A stretch of 64,000 nt of DNA from Desulfovibrio desulfuricans (GTDB taxonomy: Bacteria; Desulfobacterota; Desulfovibrionia; Desulfovibrionales; Desulfovibrionaceae): assembly GCF_004801255.1 (NCBI RefSeq), contig NZ_CP036295.1, forward strand, positions 426,001 to 490,000, given 5' to 3'. Below, piece by piece: positions 9,675 to 17,197 of this stretch. The position numbers and the translations under genes were made by a program. The notes below the pieces were generated by a model that saw nothing but the letters and a program-made list of their open reading frames with translations, had not been told where the DNA came from and did not search any database. How positions within the stretch are numbered: the first letter of the stretch is position 1; each line of letters starts with the position of its first letter.

Positions 9675-9801
9675 GGCCAGGCGTCCGGGGCAAAACAGTT
9701 TGCGGTGAGTGCCATGCCTCTGAAAGGGCGCTCGCAAGCCGGGGCCGGTACGAGCGGGCAGGCCCGCGCACTGGACGCAGCCCCATGTCTGGGGCAAACT
9801 G
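9675..9801 (+). ncRNA. Candidate molybdenum-cofactor (Moco) riboswitch
   Basis: The leader of the MOSC gene has the elements I associate with the Moco RNA motif. A closing stem joins GCGTCC (9681-9686) to GGACGC (9773-9778). An internal stem GAGTGCC/GGGCGCTC (9707-9733) carries a GCCTCTGAAAGG loop, which resembles the conserved GCCUCCGAAAGG element. There is also a GCCGGTAC region, and the 3' flank GGACGCA. Immediately downstream, GCCCC (9780-9784) can pair with GGGGC (9791-9795), and CAGTTTGC (9696-9703) is complementary to GCAAACTG (9794-9801), so mutually exclusive structures are possible. The gene controlled encodes a MOSC domain, a fold linked to molybdenum cofactor. The identification comes from recalled consensus, not a covariance search. 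Confidence 0.6.
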
Positions 9802-9854
9802 CAGTCTGCCGCCACGCGCGGCACTGAACAGCATGACAGCAAAGGAACAGCATC

Positions 9855-10301
9855 ATGGGCAAGATTATGGCCATCTGCACCAGCCAGAAAAAAGGCACGG
9901 CCAAAAAGGCCGTGGACCAAGCCAATTTTATTGAAAATCACGGTATCGAGGGCGACGCGCACGCGGGCAAGTGGCATCGTCAGGTGAGCCTGCTTTCGTG
10001 GCAGGCCATTGAGGCTTTCAAGGCCAGAGGCGCGCTGGTCGCCAACGGCTGTTTTGGTGAAAACCTGGTGGTGGACGGCATTGATTTTGCCGCCCTGCCG
10101 GTGGGCACGCGCATTGCGTGCAACGATGTGCTGCTGGAAGTATCGCAGATCGGCAAGGAATGTCACAGCCATTGCCAGATATTCCATACCATGGGCGAAT
10201 GCATCATGCCCACGCAAGGGGTGTTTGCCAAAGTGCTGCACGGCGGCGCTGTGCGCACAGGCGACATGATGCGGGTGTTGCCCGCCGCCGAGGACAACTA
10301 A
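9855..10301 (+). CDS. MOSC-domain protein
   Basis: The 148-residue protein is essentially a stand-alone MOSC (molybdenum cofactor sulfurase C-terminal) domain. The segments GIEGDAHAGKWHRQVSLLSW and NGCFGENLVVDGIDF are typical, and the single conserved cysteine expected in the family is matched by KECHSHC near residue 98. MOSC proteins bind Moco or participate in sulfur transfer to molybdenum enzymes. A good ribosome site (AAGGAA) precedes the ATG. The leader carries a candidate Moco riboswitch, which suggests that cofactor supply controls the gene. The stop is followed one base later by the next start. Confidence 0.88.
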   Translation: MGKIMAICTSQKKGTAKKAVDQANFIENHGIEGDAHAGKWHRQVSLLSWQAIEAFKARGALVANGCFGENLVVDGIDFAALPVGTRIACNDVLLEVSQIGKECHSHCQIFHTMGECIMPTQGVFAKVLHGGAVRTGDMMRVLPAAEDN

Positions 10302-10302
10302 A

Positions 10303-10599
10303 ATGCTGCTGCGCACGGCGCTGTTTCTTGGCTCGGTCACTCTGGTCTTTGTGGCTTACACGGTGGTGGCCCTGGTTGAAAGACATTTTTCGCCCCGGCA
10401 TGCACAGGGGCCTGAACAGTCGCCACCGGCGACGGCTGCCTCTGCGCCGCAGCCCCGTTCGCACGTTCGTGCCCTGCTCGACAGCGTCCAGCTGGTCAAG
10501 GAGCAGTTCAGCCTTGAGCTGCAAAGCCATGTGCCGCCTTTTCGCGTAGACCGCACGGCTGGCCTGCTGGCCGGTGCTGCCGCTCAAAGCGGTCGATGA
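10303..10599 (+). CDS. Small membrane-anchored protein of unknown function
   Basis: The 98-residue protein begins one base after the MOSC stop and overlaps the next start by ATGA, so it belongs to the same transcription unit. It has a single N-terminal hydrophobic helix (about residues 5-24, LFLGSVTLVFVAYTVVALV), a Pro/Ala-rich linker, and a short amphipathic segment RALLDSVQLVKEQFSLELQ. I do not recognise a family. Its position between a MOSC protein and an acetyltransferase gives no clear role. Confidence 0.6.
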   Translation: MLLRTALFLGSVTLVFVAYTVVALVERHFSPRHAQGPEQSPPATAASAPQPRSHVRALLDSVQLVKEQFSLELQSHVPPFRVDRTAGLLAGAAAQSGR

Positions 10600-11122
10600 A
10601 CCCGCGCGATACCGCTGACCGGCGTCAAAACGTTGCGGACGGGTTGTGCATACGCAGGGCCTCAGCGGACGACCATCAGGAGCTTGCGCTGTTGTGGCGG
10701 CGTAGCGTGCAGGCCACGCACCATTTTTGCCGTCCGGCGAGGTTGAGCGGCTTTTTCATGACGTGAGCGCTTTGTACCTGCCCGGCGTGGAGGTTTTGTG
10801 GCTGGCGGAGGTCACGCCCTGCCAGCGGAGCGATGCTCCGGCGGGCTCAGGGCTTGCCCGGCCTGCGGGATTTATGGGCTGCAACGGCCCGCAGGTGGAA
10901 ATGCTCTTTGTTGATCCGCTGTATTTTCGCCACGGCATCGGCAGGGCATTGCTGGCGCGTGCCTGTGCGGCGCATGAGCGGCTGACCCTTGACGTCAACG
11001 AGCAAAACCCGCAGGCGCTGGCCTTTTATGAGCGATTGGGGTTCAGGGTCGTGGGGCGTTCACCCCTGGACGGTCAGGGCAATCCATATCCGCTGTTGCA
11101 CATGGCGTGGCGGCGGGCCTGA
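10596..11122 (+). pseudogene. YjaB-like GNAT N-acetyltransferase split by a one-base frameshift
   Basis: From ATG 10596 the frame reads a normal GNAT N-terminus (LCIRRASADDHQELALLWRR, then SVQATHHF) but then hits a stop 14 codons later. In the -1-base-corrected frame, starting with LPSGEVERLFHDV at 10727, the rest of the enzyme continues to 11122, including VDPLYFRHGIGRALL (acetyl-CoA loop) and LDVNEQNPQALAFYERLGF. The join falls in a T5 run at 10724-10728; a sixth T would restore one continuous protein of about 175 residues resembling E. coli YjaB. The gene is therefore a recent frameshift, a slippage-prone phase-variable site, or a base-calling error in a homopolymer. Confidence 0.82.
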
Positions 11123-11181
11123 CGTGACCCGGACGGCTGACAGCTTTCGGCGCAAGGGTATGCCTTTGGCCGATTTTTTTG

Positions 11182-12435
11182 CTATACATAAAAATAGATG
11201 CTGTGCAGCAGATATTGCACATTATGCCGTTCTGCCAGGCCGAGCAGCAGACGTTTGACGCGCGGCAGGGCGGCGACGCCATTTTGCAGCTCGGCCATGC
11301 CCGCCAGGGCGCGCTTCTTTTCTGCGGGCGAGGCCAGTTTGTCCACATAGCCCCACACATGCTCGGCGGCGTTGCGGGCCTGCGGGCCGTTAAGTTCCTT
11401 TTGCAGCGCCTGCTCCACCAGCGTGTAAAAAGCCTGCGCATCGGGCGCGTCAGCCTTGAGCAGGGCGCGTATGGCAGTGTATGCGCCCTGATCGCGCTCC
11501 AGCACCAGATACTTGTATCTGGCCCACTGCGTGGTGATATCCTGCCGCGTCAGCCGCGGGTTGGTGAGCTGGAGGCATTTTTCTGCAGAAAGGTTTTTGT
11601 CCTTCACCTCCAGCATCACGTCCACCTCGCGCTGCCCCAGCGACTGATGAAATTCCATAAATTCACGCAGGGCGATAAAGCGCGAGTGCATGCCCGGTTT
11701 GCCGCCTGCCAGCTGCTGGCTGTAGTGCAGCTTGGGTCGGCCCTGCTGCGGGGTCCAGCTTTCCATGGCGCGGTCAAGCCAGTATGCCTGCGTGCCGTGC
11801 GCCGGAGCGTTGAGCGAATGGTGAAAAACGTCAAAAATGGCGGGCAGGCCGCAGCGGTCGCAGACACGCAGCGCATCTTCAATGGTAAAGACGCGCTCGT
11901 CGTTTTCGAGCGAGATGCGGGCCAGCACATGCGGGGGCAGGGCCAGCAGGTTTTCGGTCAGCCGCGTGACGGCAGAGGCCCGGTCATTGTAGCCGCCGCC
12001 AAGGTGCAGAATGATGCGGGCGCTCCTGTCGGCGCCCAGGGCGTCAAGAAAACCGGCGTGAAAAACCAGATCGTCCACCGCCCGGTCAACCACATCCTGA
12101 CGGGGAGAATTGAGCACGGTGTACTGGCCGGGATGCATGGAAACGCGAATGCCCGTCTGGGCCAGTGCTGCCCGCGCCGCCGTCAGCTCCTCCCGCAACT
12201 CTTGCCGCCAGTCAAAGCTGTTTTGGGGGTGCGAGGCCAGCGGGATAATGTCCGAGCTGATGCGCATGAGCGGTATGCGCGCGGCGGCGCAGTAGCGCAA
12301 CATGGTTTCAAGCGCGCGCAGGTTATGGCGGCACACGGCCCGCATGTTGTCGGGCGTGGCCCTGGCAAGGGTAAGACCGCTGAGGTCGGCGTGGGGAACC
12401 CCGATGGTCTTGCAGGCAAATCCGTAGCGTATCAT
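11182..12435 (-). CDS. uvsE: UV damage endonuclease UvsE/UvdE
   Basis: UvdE nicks DNA immediately 5' of UV photoproducts and starts an excision pathway independent of UvrABC. The 417-residue protein opens with RYGFACKTIGVPH, then MRISSDIIPLASHP and RVSMHPGQYTVLNSP, the TIM-barrel segments carrying metal ligands, followed by ILHLGGGYNDR. These match UvsE throughout. The C-terminal region after about residue 300 (VMLEVKDKNLSAEKCL) completes the barrel. It is longer than the Bacillus or Thermus enzyme because of an extra C-terminal helical domain of roughly 100 residues. It is transcribed alone and converges with the broken acetyltransferase. Confidence 0.9.
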   Translation of the reverse strand: MIRYGFACKTIGVPHADLSGLTLARATPDNMRAVCRHNLRALETMLRYCAAARIPLMRISSDIIPLASHPQNSFDWRQELREELTAARAALAQTGIRVSMHPGQYTVLNSPRQDVVDRAVDDLVFHAGFLDALGADRSARIILHLGGGYNDRASAVTRLTENLLALPPHVLARISLENDERVFTIEDALRVCDRCGLPAIFDVFHHSLNAPAHGTQAYWLDRAMESWTPQQGRPKLHYSQQLAGGKPGMHSRFIALREFMEFHQSLGQREVDVMLEVKDKNLSAEKCLQLTNPRLTRQDITTQWARYKYLVLERDQGAYTAIRALLKADAPDAQAFYTLVEQALQKELNGPQARNAAEHVWGYVDKLASPAEKKRALAGMAELQNGVAALPRVKRLLLGLAERHNVQYLLHSIYFYV

Positions 12436-12524
12436 GGAGCTACTGTAGCTGATTTGCGGCTGGCGGCAAGAGGGTGCGGCGGGCCTTAACGCAATGTTTA
12501 CGCCGATATGGTATCAAGGCGAAA

Positions 12525-13007
12525 AAACGCTGTGCGCATTGACCATGCCGGGCATGGCCGCTGTGCGCAAATCCCTGATGGCAGTGGTATCCGCCAGATG
12601 CAACAGAAGGCGCAATGATCGGCAGCAGCTCGGATATATCGGTGGCTTTGGTGAAAAATGCGGTGTGAAACCCGTGGCGCGCGGCCCTCTGTCTTGTGTG
12701 CTGCATGGTGGCTGGCCTTATGTGCGGCACGGTCTATAATGCCGATCTTGGGCGCATGGCCATTCCGGTGCTGATTTTTCACAACGAGCAGGACGCCTGC
12801 AAGGTCAGCCCCTATTCCGGCGTGCGAGGCCTGCAGAGCGCCCTGAAAAATGCGCCGCGCAAGGATATTGTAAGCATTTCGCACGGCGACGGCATTGGCG
12901 ACGCCTGTCAGGGCATGTCGGCCCACGGGTATTTGGGGGTGGAAGGTCAGGCGGTTGCCGCCATTGCCAAGTGGATATTTACCAATGTGCCCCAGTCGGC
13001 AAAATAA
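12525..13007 (+). pseudogene. Degraded alpha/beta-hydrolase remnant
   Basis: The final 103 codons (from 12696) encode a plausible hydrolase C-terminus: ADLGRMAIPVLIFHNEQDAC (the usual IPVLxxHxxxD strand and catalytic-acid loop) and VSISHGDGIGDACQG (catalytic-histidine region). In the same frame upstream, MIGSSSDISVALVKNAV (from 12615) looks like the nucleophile-elbow region but ends at a TGA (12666-12668), and sequence before that fits only in other frames. The expected N-terminal half is missing. I read this as a decayed gene, not a functional short protein. Confidence 0.6.
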
Positions 13008-13083
13008 CTCCCGTCCATAGCCCGCCCGCCACGGCTTGCCGACGTGCAGGCGCACGGGCGGCGGCCTCGCGGCGATACTACCA

Positions 13084-13119
13084 CAAGCCCCGCATGCGTA
13101 AGCGCGCATGCGGGGCTTG
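13084..13119. terminator. 15-bp perfect hairpin upstream of nap
   Basis: CAAGCCCCGCATGCG (13084-13098) and its exact reverse complement (13105-13119) enclose a 6-base loop. No T-run follows on either strand. It separates the hydrolase remnant from the nap control region and may act as a transcript 3' end or insulator. Confidence 0.45.
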
Positions 13120-13159
13120 CGTCATCTTATGCGTTTGCATTGTCAGATAGTTATGACTG

Positions 13160-13179
13160 TTGTCATTTTTTTATGACAA
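13160..13179. promoter_or_regulatory. Inverted-repeat operator candidate upstream of nap
   Basis: TTGTCAT (13160-13166) and ATGACAA (13173-13179) form a perfect dyad with a six-T spacer. An additional half-site TATGAC lies at 13153-13158 and a GTCA at 13142-13145. The symmetry and size suit a CRP/FNR-family regulator, although the half-sites differ from the TTGTGA reported for HcpR. The centre lies about 107 bases before the likely transcription start, a suitable distance for an upstream activator. Confidence 0.45.
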
Positions 13180-13250
13180 TTCGCCGGGCCATTGCGGGTA
13201 AAGAACCCGTAAACTCCCATTAATCACACAAATTTTTTAAATGGTGTATT

Positions 13251-13266
13251 TGGCATTGGTTTTGCT
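13251..13266 (+). promoter_or_regulatory. Sigma-54 promoter candidate for nap operon
   Basis: TGGCATTGGTTTTGCT has the invariant GG (13252-13253) and GC (13264-13265) separated by exactly 10 bases, and TGGCA/TTGC agree with the -24/-12 consensus. Transcription would start near 13277, leaving a leader of about 87 bases before napC. Upstream symmetry could bind an activator. The assignment is by motif only. Confidence 0.5.
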
Positions 13267-13291
13267 TTTTGTGGCTAAATTCACAATATGC

Positions 13292-13335
13292 GCCAGCAAG
13301 AGCATTTTTCGGACAAAGATGCTCTTGGCTCTGGC
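13292..13335 (+). promoter_or_regulatory. Leader hairpin before napC
   Basis: GCCAG and CAAGAGCAT (13292-13305) pair with ATGCTCTTG and CTGGC (13319-13335). The 9-bp core is perfect, with a 13-base loop and a small bulge lower in the stem. It lies within the predicted untranslated leader, ending 28 bases before the napC start, and may stabilise the mRNA or control translation. Confidence 0.45.
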
Positions 13336-13363
13336 GGAACCATCAGCCATGGAGACCAAAACC

Positions 13364-13936
13364 ATGCCGTATCCTTCTAAGCGCGTCTGGATTGTGGGCT
13401 GTATTGCCCTGGCCGCGTGCGTAGGCCTGGCGGCAGCGGGGGTGTCGTATTCGTCACAGACGGCGTTTTGTCTGTCCTGTCACGAAATGCGCGTGTATCA
13501 GGACGAACTGATGCTGTCACCGCACGCCAAGGACGCACAGGGCAAAGCCATCGGATGCTCGCAATGCCATATCCCGTCGGGCAATCTGGCCCGCATGCTC
13601 GGGGCCAAGGCATGGATGGGAATCAAGGACTTGTGGGTGCACAACGTGGACGGCGGCACAGACCTCAACCGGGCCGCCATGCAGCCCATTGCCCGCCGCT
13701 TCACCGACGACGCCAACTGCCGGGCCTGCCACAAGGATTTGACCCGCAACGCCAAGGCTGACGGGCCGGTTTCTGTCGAGGGCCGCCTGGCCCACGAAAA
13801 CTACGAGGGCAAAAACGGTCAGGCCCGCAGCGGCTGCGTGGGGTGCCACCGCAACCTCGCCCATTTGCCCGTTTTTGACGAGCGCATACCCGCCAATACC
13901 AAGTTTGCACAGAAAATTAAGGAGATACGGCCATGA
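13364..13936 (+). CDS. napC: NapC-family tetraheme quinol dehydrogenase
   Basis: This 190-residue membrane-anchored cytochrome passes electrons from menaquinol to the periplasmic nitrate reductase. One N-terminal membrane helix (VWIVGCIALAACVGLAAAG) is followed by four heme-binding sites: CLSCH, CSQCH, CRACH and CVGCH. I place the start at 13364 because GGAGA lies nine bases upstream; the ATG at 13349 lacks a ribosome site, and longer versions run into the leader. The length and NapC/NrfH-like spacing fit the family. It overlaps napM by ATGA and is the first gene of napCMADGH. Confidence 0.93.
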   Translation: MPYPSKRVWIVGCIALAACVGLAAAGVSYSSQTAFCLSCHEMRVYQDELMLSPHAKDAQGKAIGCSQCHIPSGNLARMLGAKAWMGIKDLWVHNVDGGTDLNRAAMQPIARRFTDDANCRACHKDLTRNAKADGPVSVEGRLAHENYEGKNGQARSGCVGCHRNLAHLPVFDERIPANTKFAQKIKEIRP

Positions 13937-14379
13937 CCCGCAACAAGAAACTGCTCATCGTTCTGCTTGCCCTGGCGGTGCTGGCGGGCGGCTATTTTCT
14001 GTACATGGCCTGGGCCTTTCCTGCAGAGCGGTGCGAGGCGGCAAAACACCTGGATGCGCCGCAGATGGCGGGCGACTGCTACGCCTGCCACATGAAAAGC
14101 ACCCCGCGCGTTGCGCAGGAATGGTACGAAAGCAAGCACGGCATCACGCTTGTGCGCTGCCAGACCTGTCACGGCATGCCTGACGGCAAGGGGGCCATTC
14201 CTTTTACCCGCAAGCCGGGGGTCGAGGTGTGCGCCCGTTGCCATTCGCTTTCCATCCAGCGCATGGAGGCCAAGTTTGGCAAGCGCGATGACTGCTCGTC
14301 CTGCCATCCCAACCACCAAAGCCCCATGCACGGCAAGGCGTATGAATATCGCATGCCCAGCGGCAAAACGGATTTGTAG
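13933..14379 (+). CDS. napM: Periplasmic tetraheme cytochrome NapM
   Basis: The 148-residue protein has an N-terminal hydrophobic segment (LLIVLLALAVLAGGYFLYMA) and four CxxCH sites (CYACH, CQTCH, CARCH, CSSCH). NapM is known from the Desulfovibrio nap operon, where no NapB is encoded, and is thought to relay electrons from NapC to NapA. It has lost nothing obvious relative to that family. It overlaps napC by four bases, and napA follows after 114 bases that contain no other gene. Confidence 0.9.
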   Translation: MTRNKKLLIVLLALAVLAGGYFLYMAWAFPAERCEAAKHLDAPQMAGDCYACHMKSTPRVAQEWYESKHGITLVRCQTCHGMPDGKGAIPFTRKPGVEVCARCHSLSIQRMEAKFGKRDDCSSCHPNHQSPMHGKAYEYRMPSGKTDL

Positions 14380-14493
14380 CCCGCGCCAGCCGCATATAGG
14401 CGCAGGCCGCCCACGCGGCCCAAACTGGCCCTGCCCGCAGCGGGCGGCCATGCTCACAAAACAATCATGCCAAGCTAACAGCGAGGTGCGGAT

Positions 14494-16764
14494 ATGAATT
14501 CATCGCGTCGTGATTTTTTACGGTTTTTTGCCATGTCTGCCGCCATGGCGGCGGCTACGGGCGCAGGGCTGCCCACCCTTGCCCTTGCGGCGGACGACAA
14601 CAAGCCCGACAAATGGGTCAAGGGCGTGTGCCGCTACTGCGGCACGGGCTGCGGCGTGCTGGTGGGCGTTAAAAACGGCAAGGCCGTTGCCATTCAGGGC
14701 GACCCCAACAACCACAATGCTGGCCTTTTGTGCCTCAAGGGTTCGCTGCTCATCCCCGTGCTCAACTCAAAGGAGCGCGTCACCCAGCCCATGCTGCGCC
14801 GCACCAAGGGCGGCCCGCTTGAGCCCATAAGCTGGGACGAGGCCCTTGACCTTATGGCTTCCAAGTTCCGGCACAGCATCGACACGTTTGGCCCCAATTC
14901 CGTAGCCTGGTACGGCTCGGGCCAGTGTCTGACCGAAGAGAGCTACCTTGCCAACAAAATTTTCAAGGGCGGCTTTGGCACCAACAACGTGGACGGCAAC
15001 CCCCGCCTGTGCATGGCCTCGGCCGTGGGCGGCTACACCACCACGTTCGGCAAGGACGAACCCATGGGAACGTATGCCGACATCGACCAGGCCACCTGCT
15101 TTTTCATCATCGGTTCCAACACGTCAGAGGCGCATCCCGTGCTGTTTCGCCGCATTGCCCGCCGCAAACAGGTGGAGCCGGGCATAACGATCATTGTGGC
15201 CGACCCTCGCCGTACCAATACCTCGCGCATTGCCGACATGCACGTGGCCTTTCGCCCCGGCACAGACCTGGCCTTTATGCACAGCATGGCCTGGGTGATC
15301 ATCAATGAAGAGCTGGACAACCCGCGCTTCTGGCAGCGCTATGTGAGCTTTGTGGATGCCGAGGGCAAGCCCTCTGATTTTGAGGGCTACAAGGCCTTTT
15401 TGGAAAACTATCGGCCCGAAAAAGTGGCCGGGATATGCCGCATCCCTGTGGAGCAGATATACAAGGCGGCCCGCGCCTTTGCCGAATCGTCCGCGACCAT
15501 GAGCCTGTGGTGCATGGGCATCAACCAGCGGGTGCAGGGCGTTTTTGCCAACAATCTCATCCACAACCTGCATCTGCTGACCGGGCAGATATGCCGCCCG
15601 GGCGCAACGCCGTTTTCGCTCACCGGGCAGCCCAATGCCTGCGGCGGCGTGCGCGACACCGGCGCTCTGGCGCATCTGCTGCCTGCCGGGCGCGCTATTA
15701 CCAACCCCAAGCACCGGGCAGAGATGGAAAAGCTGTGGAACCTGCCGGAAGGGCGCATTTCGCCCAATCCCGGTCACCACACCGTGGCGCTGTTTGAGGC
15801 CTTGGGGCGGGGCGAGGTGAAGTGCATGGTCATTTGCGAGACAAACCCCGCGCACACCCTGCCCAACCTGAACAAGGTTCACAAGGCCATGTCGAACCCG
15901 GAATCGTTCCTGGTGTGCATCGAGGCCTTCCCCGATGCCGTAACCCTGCAATACGCCGACCTTGTGCTTGCGCCTTCTTTCTGGTGCGAGCGCGACGGCG
16001 TGTACGGCTGCGGCGAGCGGCGCTATTCGCTGACCGAAAAGGCCGTAGATTCGCCCGGTCAGTGCCGCCCCACGGTCAACACCCTGGTGGAATTCGCCAA
16101 GCGGGCGGGGGTTGACCCCAAGCTGGTGAATTTTAAAAACGCCGAGGATGTCTGGAACGAATGGCGCATGGTGGCCAAGGGCACCACGTACGATTTTTAC
16201 GGTATGACCCGCGAGCGCCTGCGCAAGGAGTCGGGCATCCTCTGGCCCTGCCCCTCGGAGGACCACCCCGGCACCAACCTGCGCTTTGTACGCGGGCATG
16301 ACCCGCTGGTGCCTGCCGACCACCCGGACAAGTTCTTTTTTTACGGCAAGCCGGACGGCAAGGCCACCATATTCATGCGCCCGGCCAAGGGCGCGGCGGA
16401 GGAGCCCGATGCGGAATACCCCCTGTACCTTACCTCCATGCGGGTTATCGACCACTGGCACACCTCGACCATGACCGGCAAGGTGCCCGAGCTGCTCAAG
16501 GCCAACCCTGCGGCATTTGTGGAGATAAACGAGCAGGACGCTGCCGCGCTTGGCATCAGGCACGGCGAAACCGTGGTGCTCGAAACCCGGCGCGACAAAA
16601 TGGAGCTGCCCGCGCGCGTGAGCGACGTGTGCAGACCGGGGCTTGTGGCCGTGCCGTTTTTTGACCCCAAAAAGCTGGTCAACAAGCTCTTTCTGGACGC
16701 CACCGACCCCGGTTCGCGCGAGCCGGAGTACAAGATATGCGCGGCGCGGGTACGCAAGGCTTAG
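14494..16764 (+). CDS. napA: Periplasmic nitrate reductase catalytic subunit
   Basis: NapA reduces nitrate to nitrite using Mo-bis-MGD and one [4Fe-4S] cluster in the periplasm. The 756-residue precursor has a twin-arginine signal (RRDFLRF, cleavage near residue 32). The cluster cysteines are C46, C49, C53 and C80, in GVCRYCGTGCG and AGLLCLKG. The molybdenum ligand is C173 in GNPRLCMAS, equivalent to mature C140 of the D. desulfuricans enzyme. The sequence is very close to that monomeric NapA along its whole length but not identical. The short form without NapB-binding extras is characteristic of this lineage. It requires NapD and Moco insertion before Tat export. Confidence 0.97.
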   Translation: MNSSRRDFLRFFAMSAAMAAATGAGLPTLALAADDNKPDKWVKGVCRYCGTGCGVLVGVKNGKAVAIQGDPNNHNAGLLCLKGSLLIPVLNSKERVTQPMLRRTKGGPLEPISWDEALDLMASKFRHSIDTFGPNSVAWYGSGQCLTEESYLANKIFKGGFGTNNVDGNPRLCMASAVGGYTTTFGKDEPMGTYADIDQATCFFIIGSNTSEAHPVLFRRIARRKQVEPGITIIVADPRRTNTSRIADMHVAFRPGTDLAFMHSMAWVIINEELDNPRFWQRYVSFVDAEGKPSDFEGYKAFLENYRPEKVAGICRIPVEQIYKAARAFAESSATMSLWCMGINQRVQGVFANNLIHNLHLLTGQICRPGATPFSLTGQPNACGGVRDTGALAHLLPAGRAITNPKHRAEMEKLWNLPEGRISPNPGHHTVALFEALGRGEVKCMVICETNPAHTLPNLNKVHKAMSNPESFLVCIEAFPDAVTLQYADLVLAPSFWCERDGVYGCGERRYSLTEKAVDSPGQCRPTVNTLVEFAKRAGVDPKLVNFKNAEDVWNEWRMVAKGTTYDFYGMTRERLRKESGILWPCPSEDHPGTNLRFVRGHDPLVPADHPDKFFFYGKPDGKATIFMRPAKGAAEEPDAEYPLYLTSMRVIDHWHTSTMTGKVPELLKANPAAFVEINEQDAAALGIRHGETVVLETRRDKMELPARVSDVCRPGLVAVPFFDPKKLVNKLFLDATDPGSREPEYKICAARVRKA

Positions 16765-16861
16765 GGCCTGCCAGGTGCGCGCCGGACAAAACGTTGCAGA
16801 ACAGTGATGTATGCGTCCGCCCGTGTGCAGGGCATGCGGGCGGGGCAATGCAGGAGGACAT

Positions 16862-17197
16862 ATGGCCATTGCGGGAATAATTCTCAGTGCGTCAGCCGGG
16901 GCACGTGCCGGGCTGGAGGCGGTTTTGAGCGGTCGCGCCGGAATTCTGGATGTGCGGCGTACGCCGGAAGGCGCGGAAAACGGCGGCCTGGTTGCGGTGG
17001 TGGAACAGCCGTCCGCTGCCCTGCAGACGGAGTTTAAAGCCCTGCGCGATCTGCCGGGGGTGGATGATCTGCATCTGGTCTTTGCCGATTACGGGGACGA
17101 CATGGACAATCAGGGGCACATGGCCTGCCCGGCCCACGAACCCCGCCGCTGCGCGTCGGACGGTGATGCCGCCCCCAAAAACGGAGAACGGGCATGA
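16862..17197 (+). CDS. napD: NapD-type chaperone for NapA signal peptide
   Basis: NapD is a small cytoplasmic protein that binds the Tat signal of NapA and prevents export before cofactor loading. The 111-residue product starts MAIAGIILSASAGA, the NapD-like first strand, and has the LRDLPGVDDLHLVFADYG segment near residues 60-78. An AGGAGGA ribosome site precedes ATG 16862. The C-terminal 30 residues (after HMACPAHEPRRC) are extra and His/Cys-rich relative to E. coli NapD. The stop overlaps napG by ATGA. Confidence 0.85.
   Translation: MAIAGIILSASAGARAGLEAVLSGRAGILDVRRTPEGAENGGLVAVVEQPSAALQTEFKALRDLPGVDDLHLVFADYGDDMDNQGHMACPAHEPRRCASDGDAAPKNGERA

Noticed and set aside
12615..12668. In-frame TGA in the hydrolase remnant as selenocysteine codon
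   Set aside because: Desulfovibrio makes selenoproteins, but the sequence before the TGA is itself frame-broken, the residue at this position is not a known redox site of the family, and no clear hairpin follows the TGA.
14380..14493. Extra gene or promoter between napM and napA
   Set aside because: The 114-base gap has no open frame with a ribosome site and no clear promoter; it contains only GC-rich potential hairpins.
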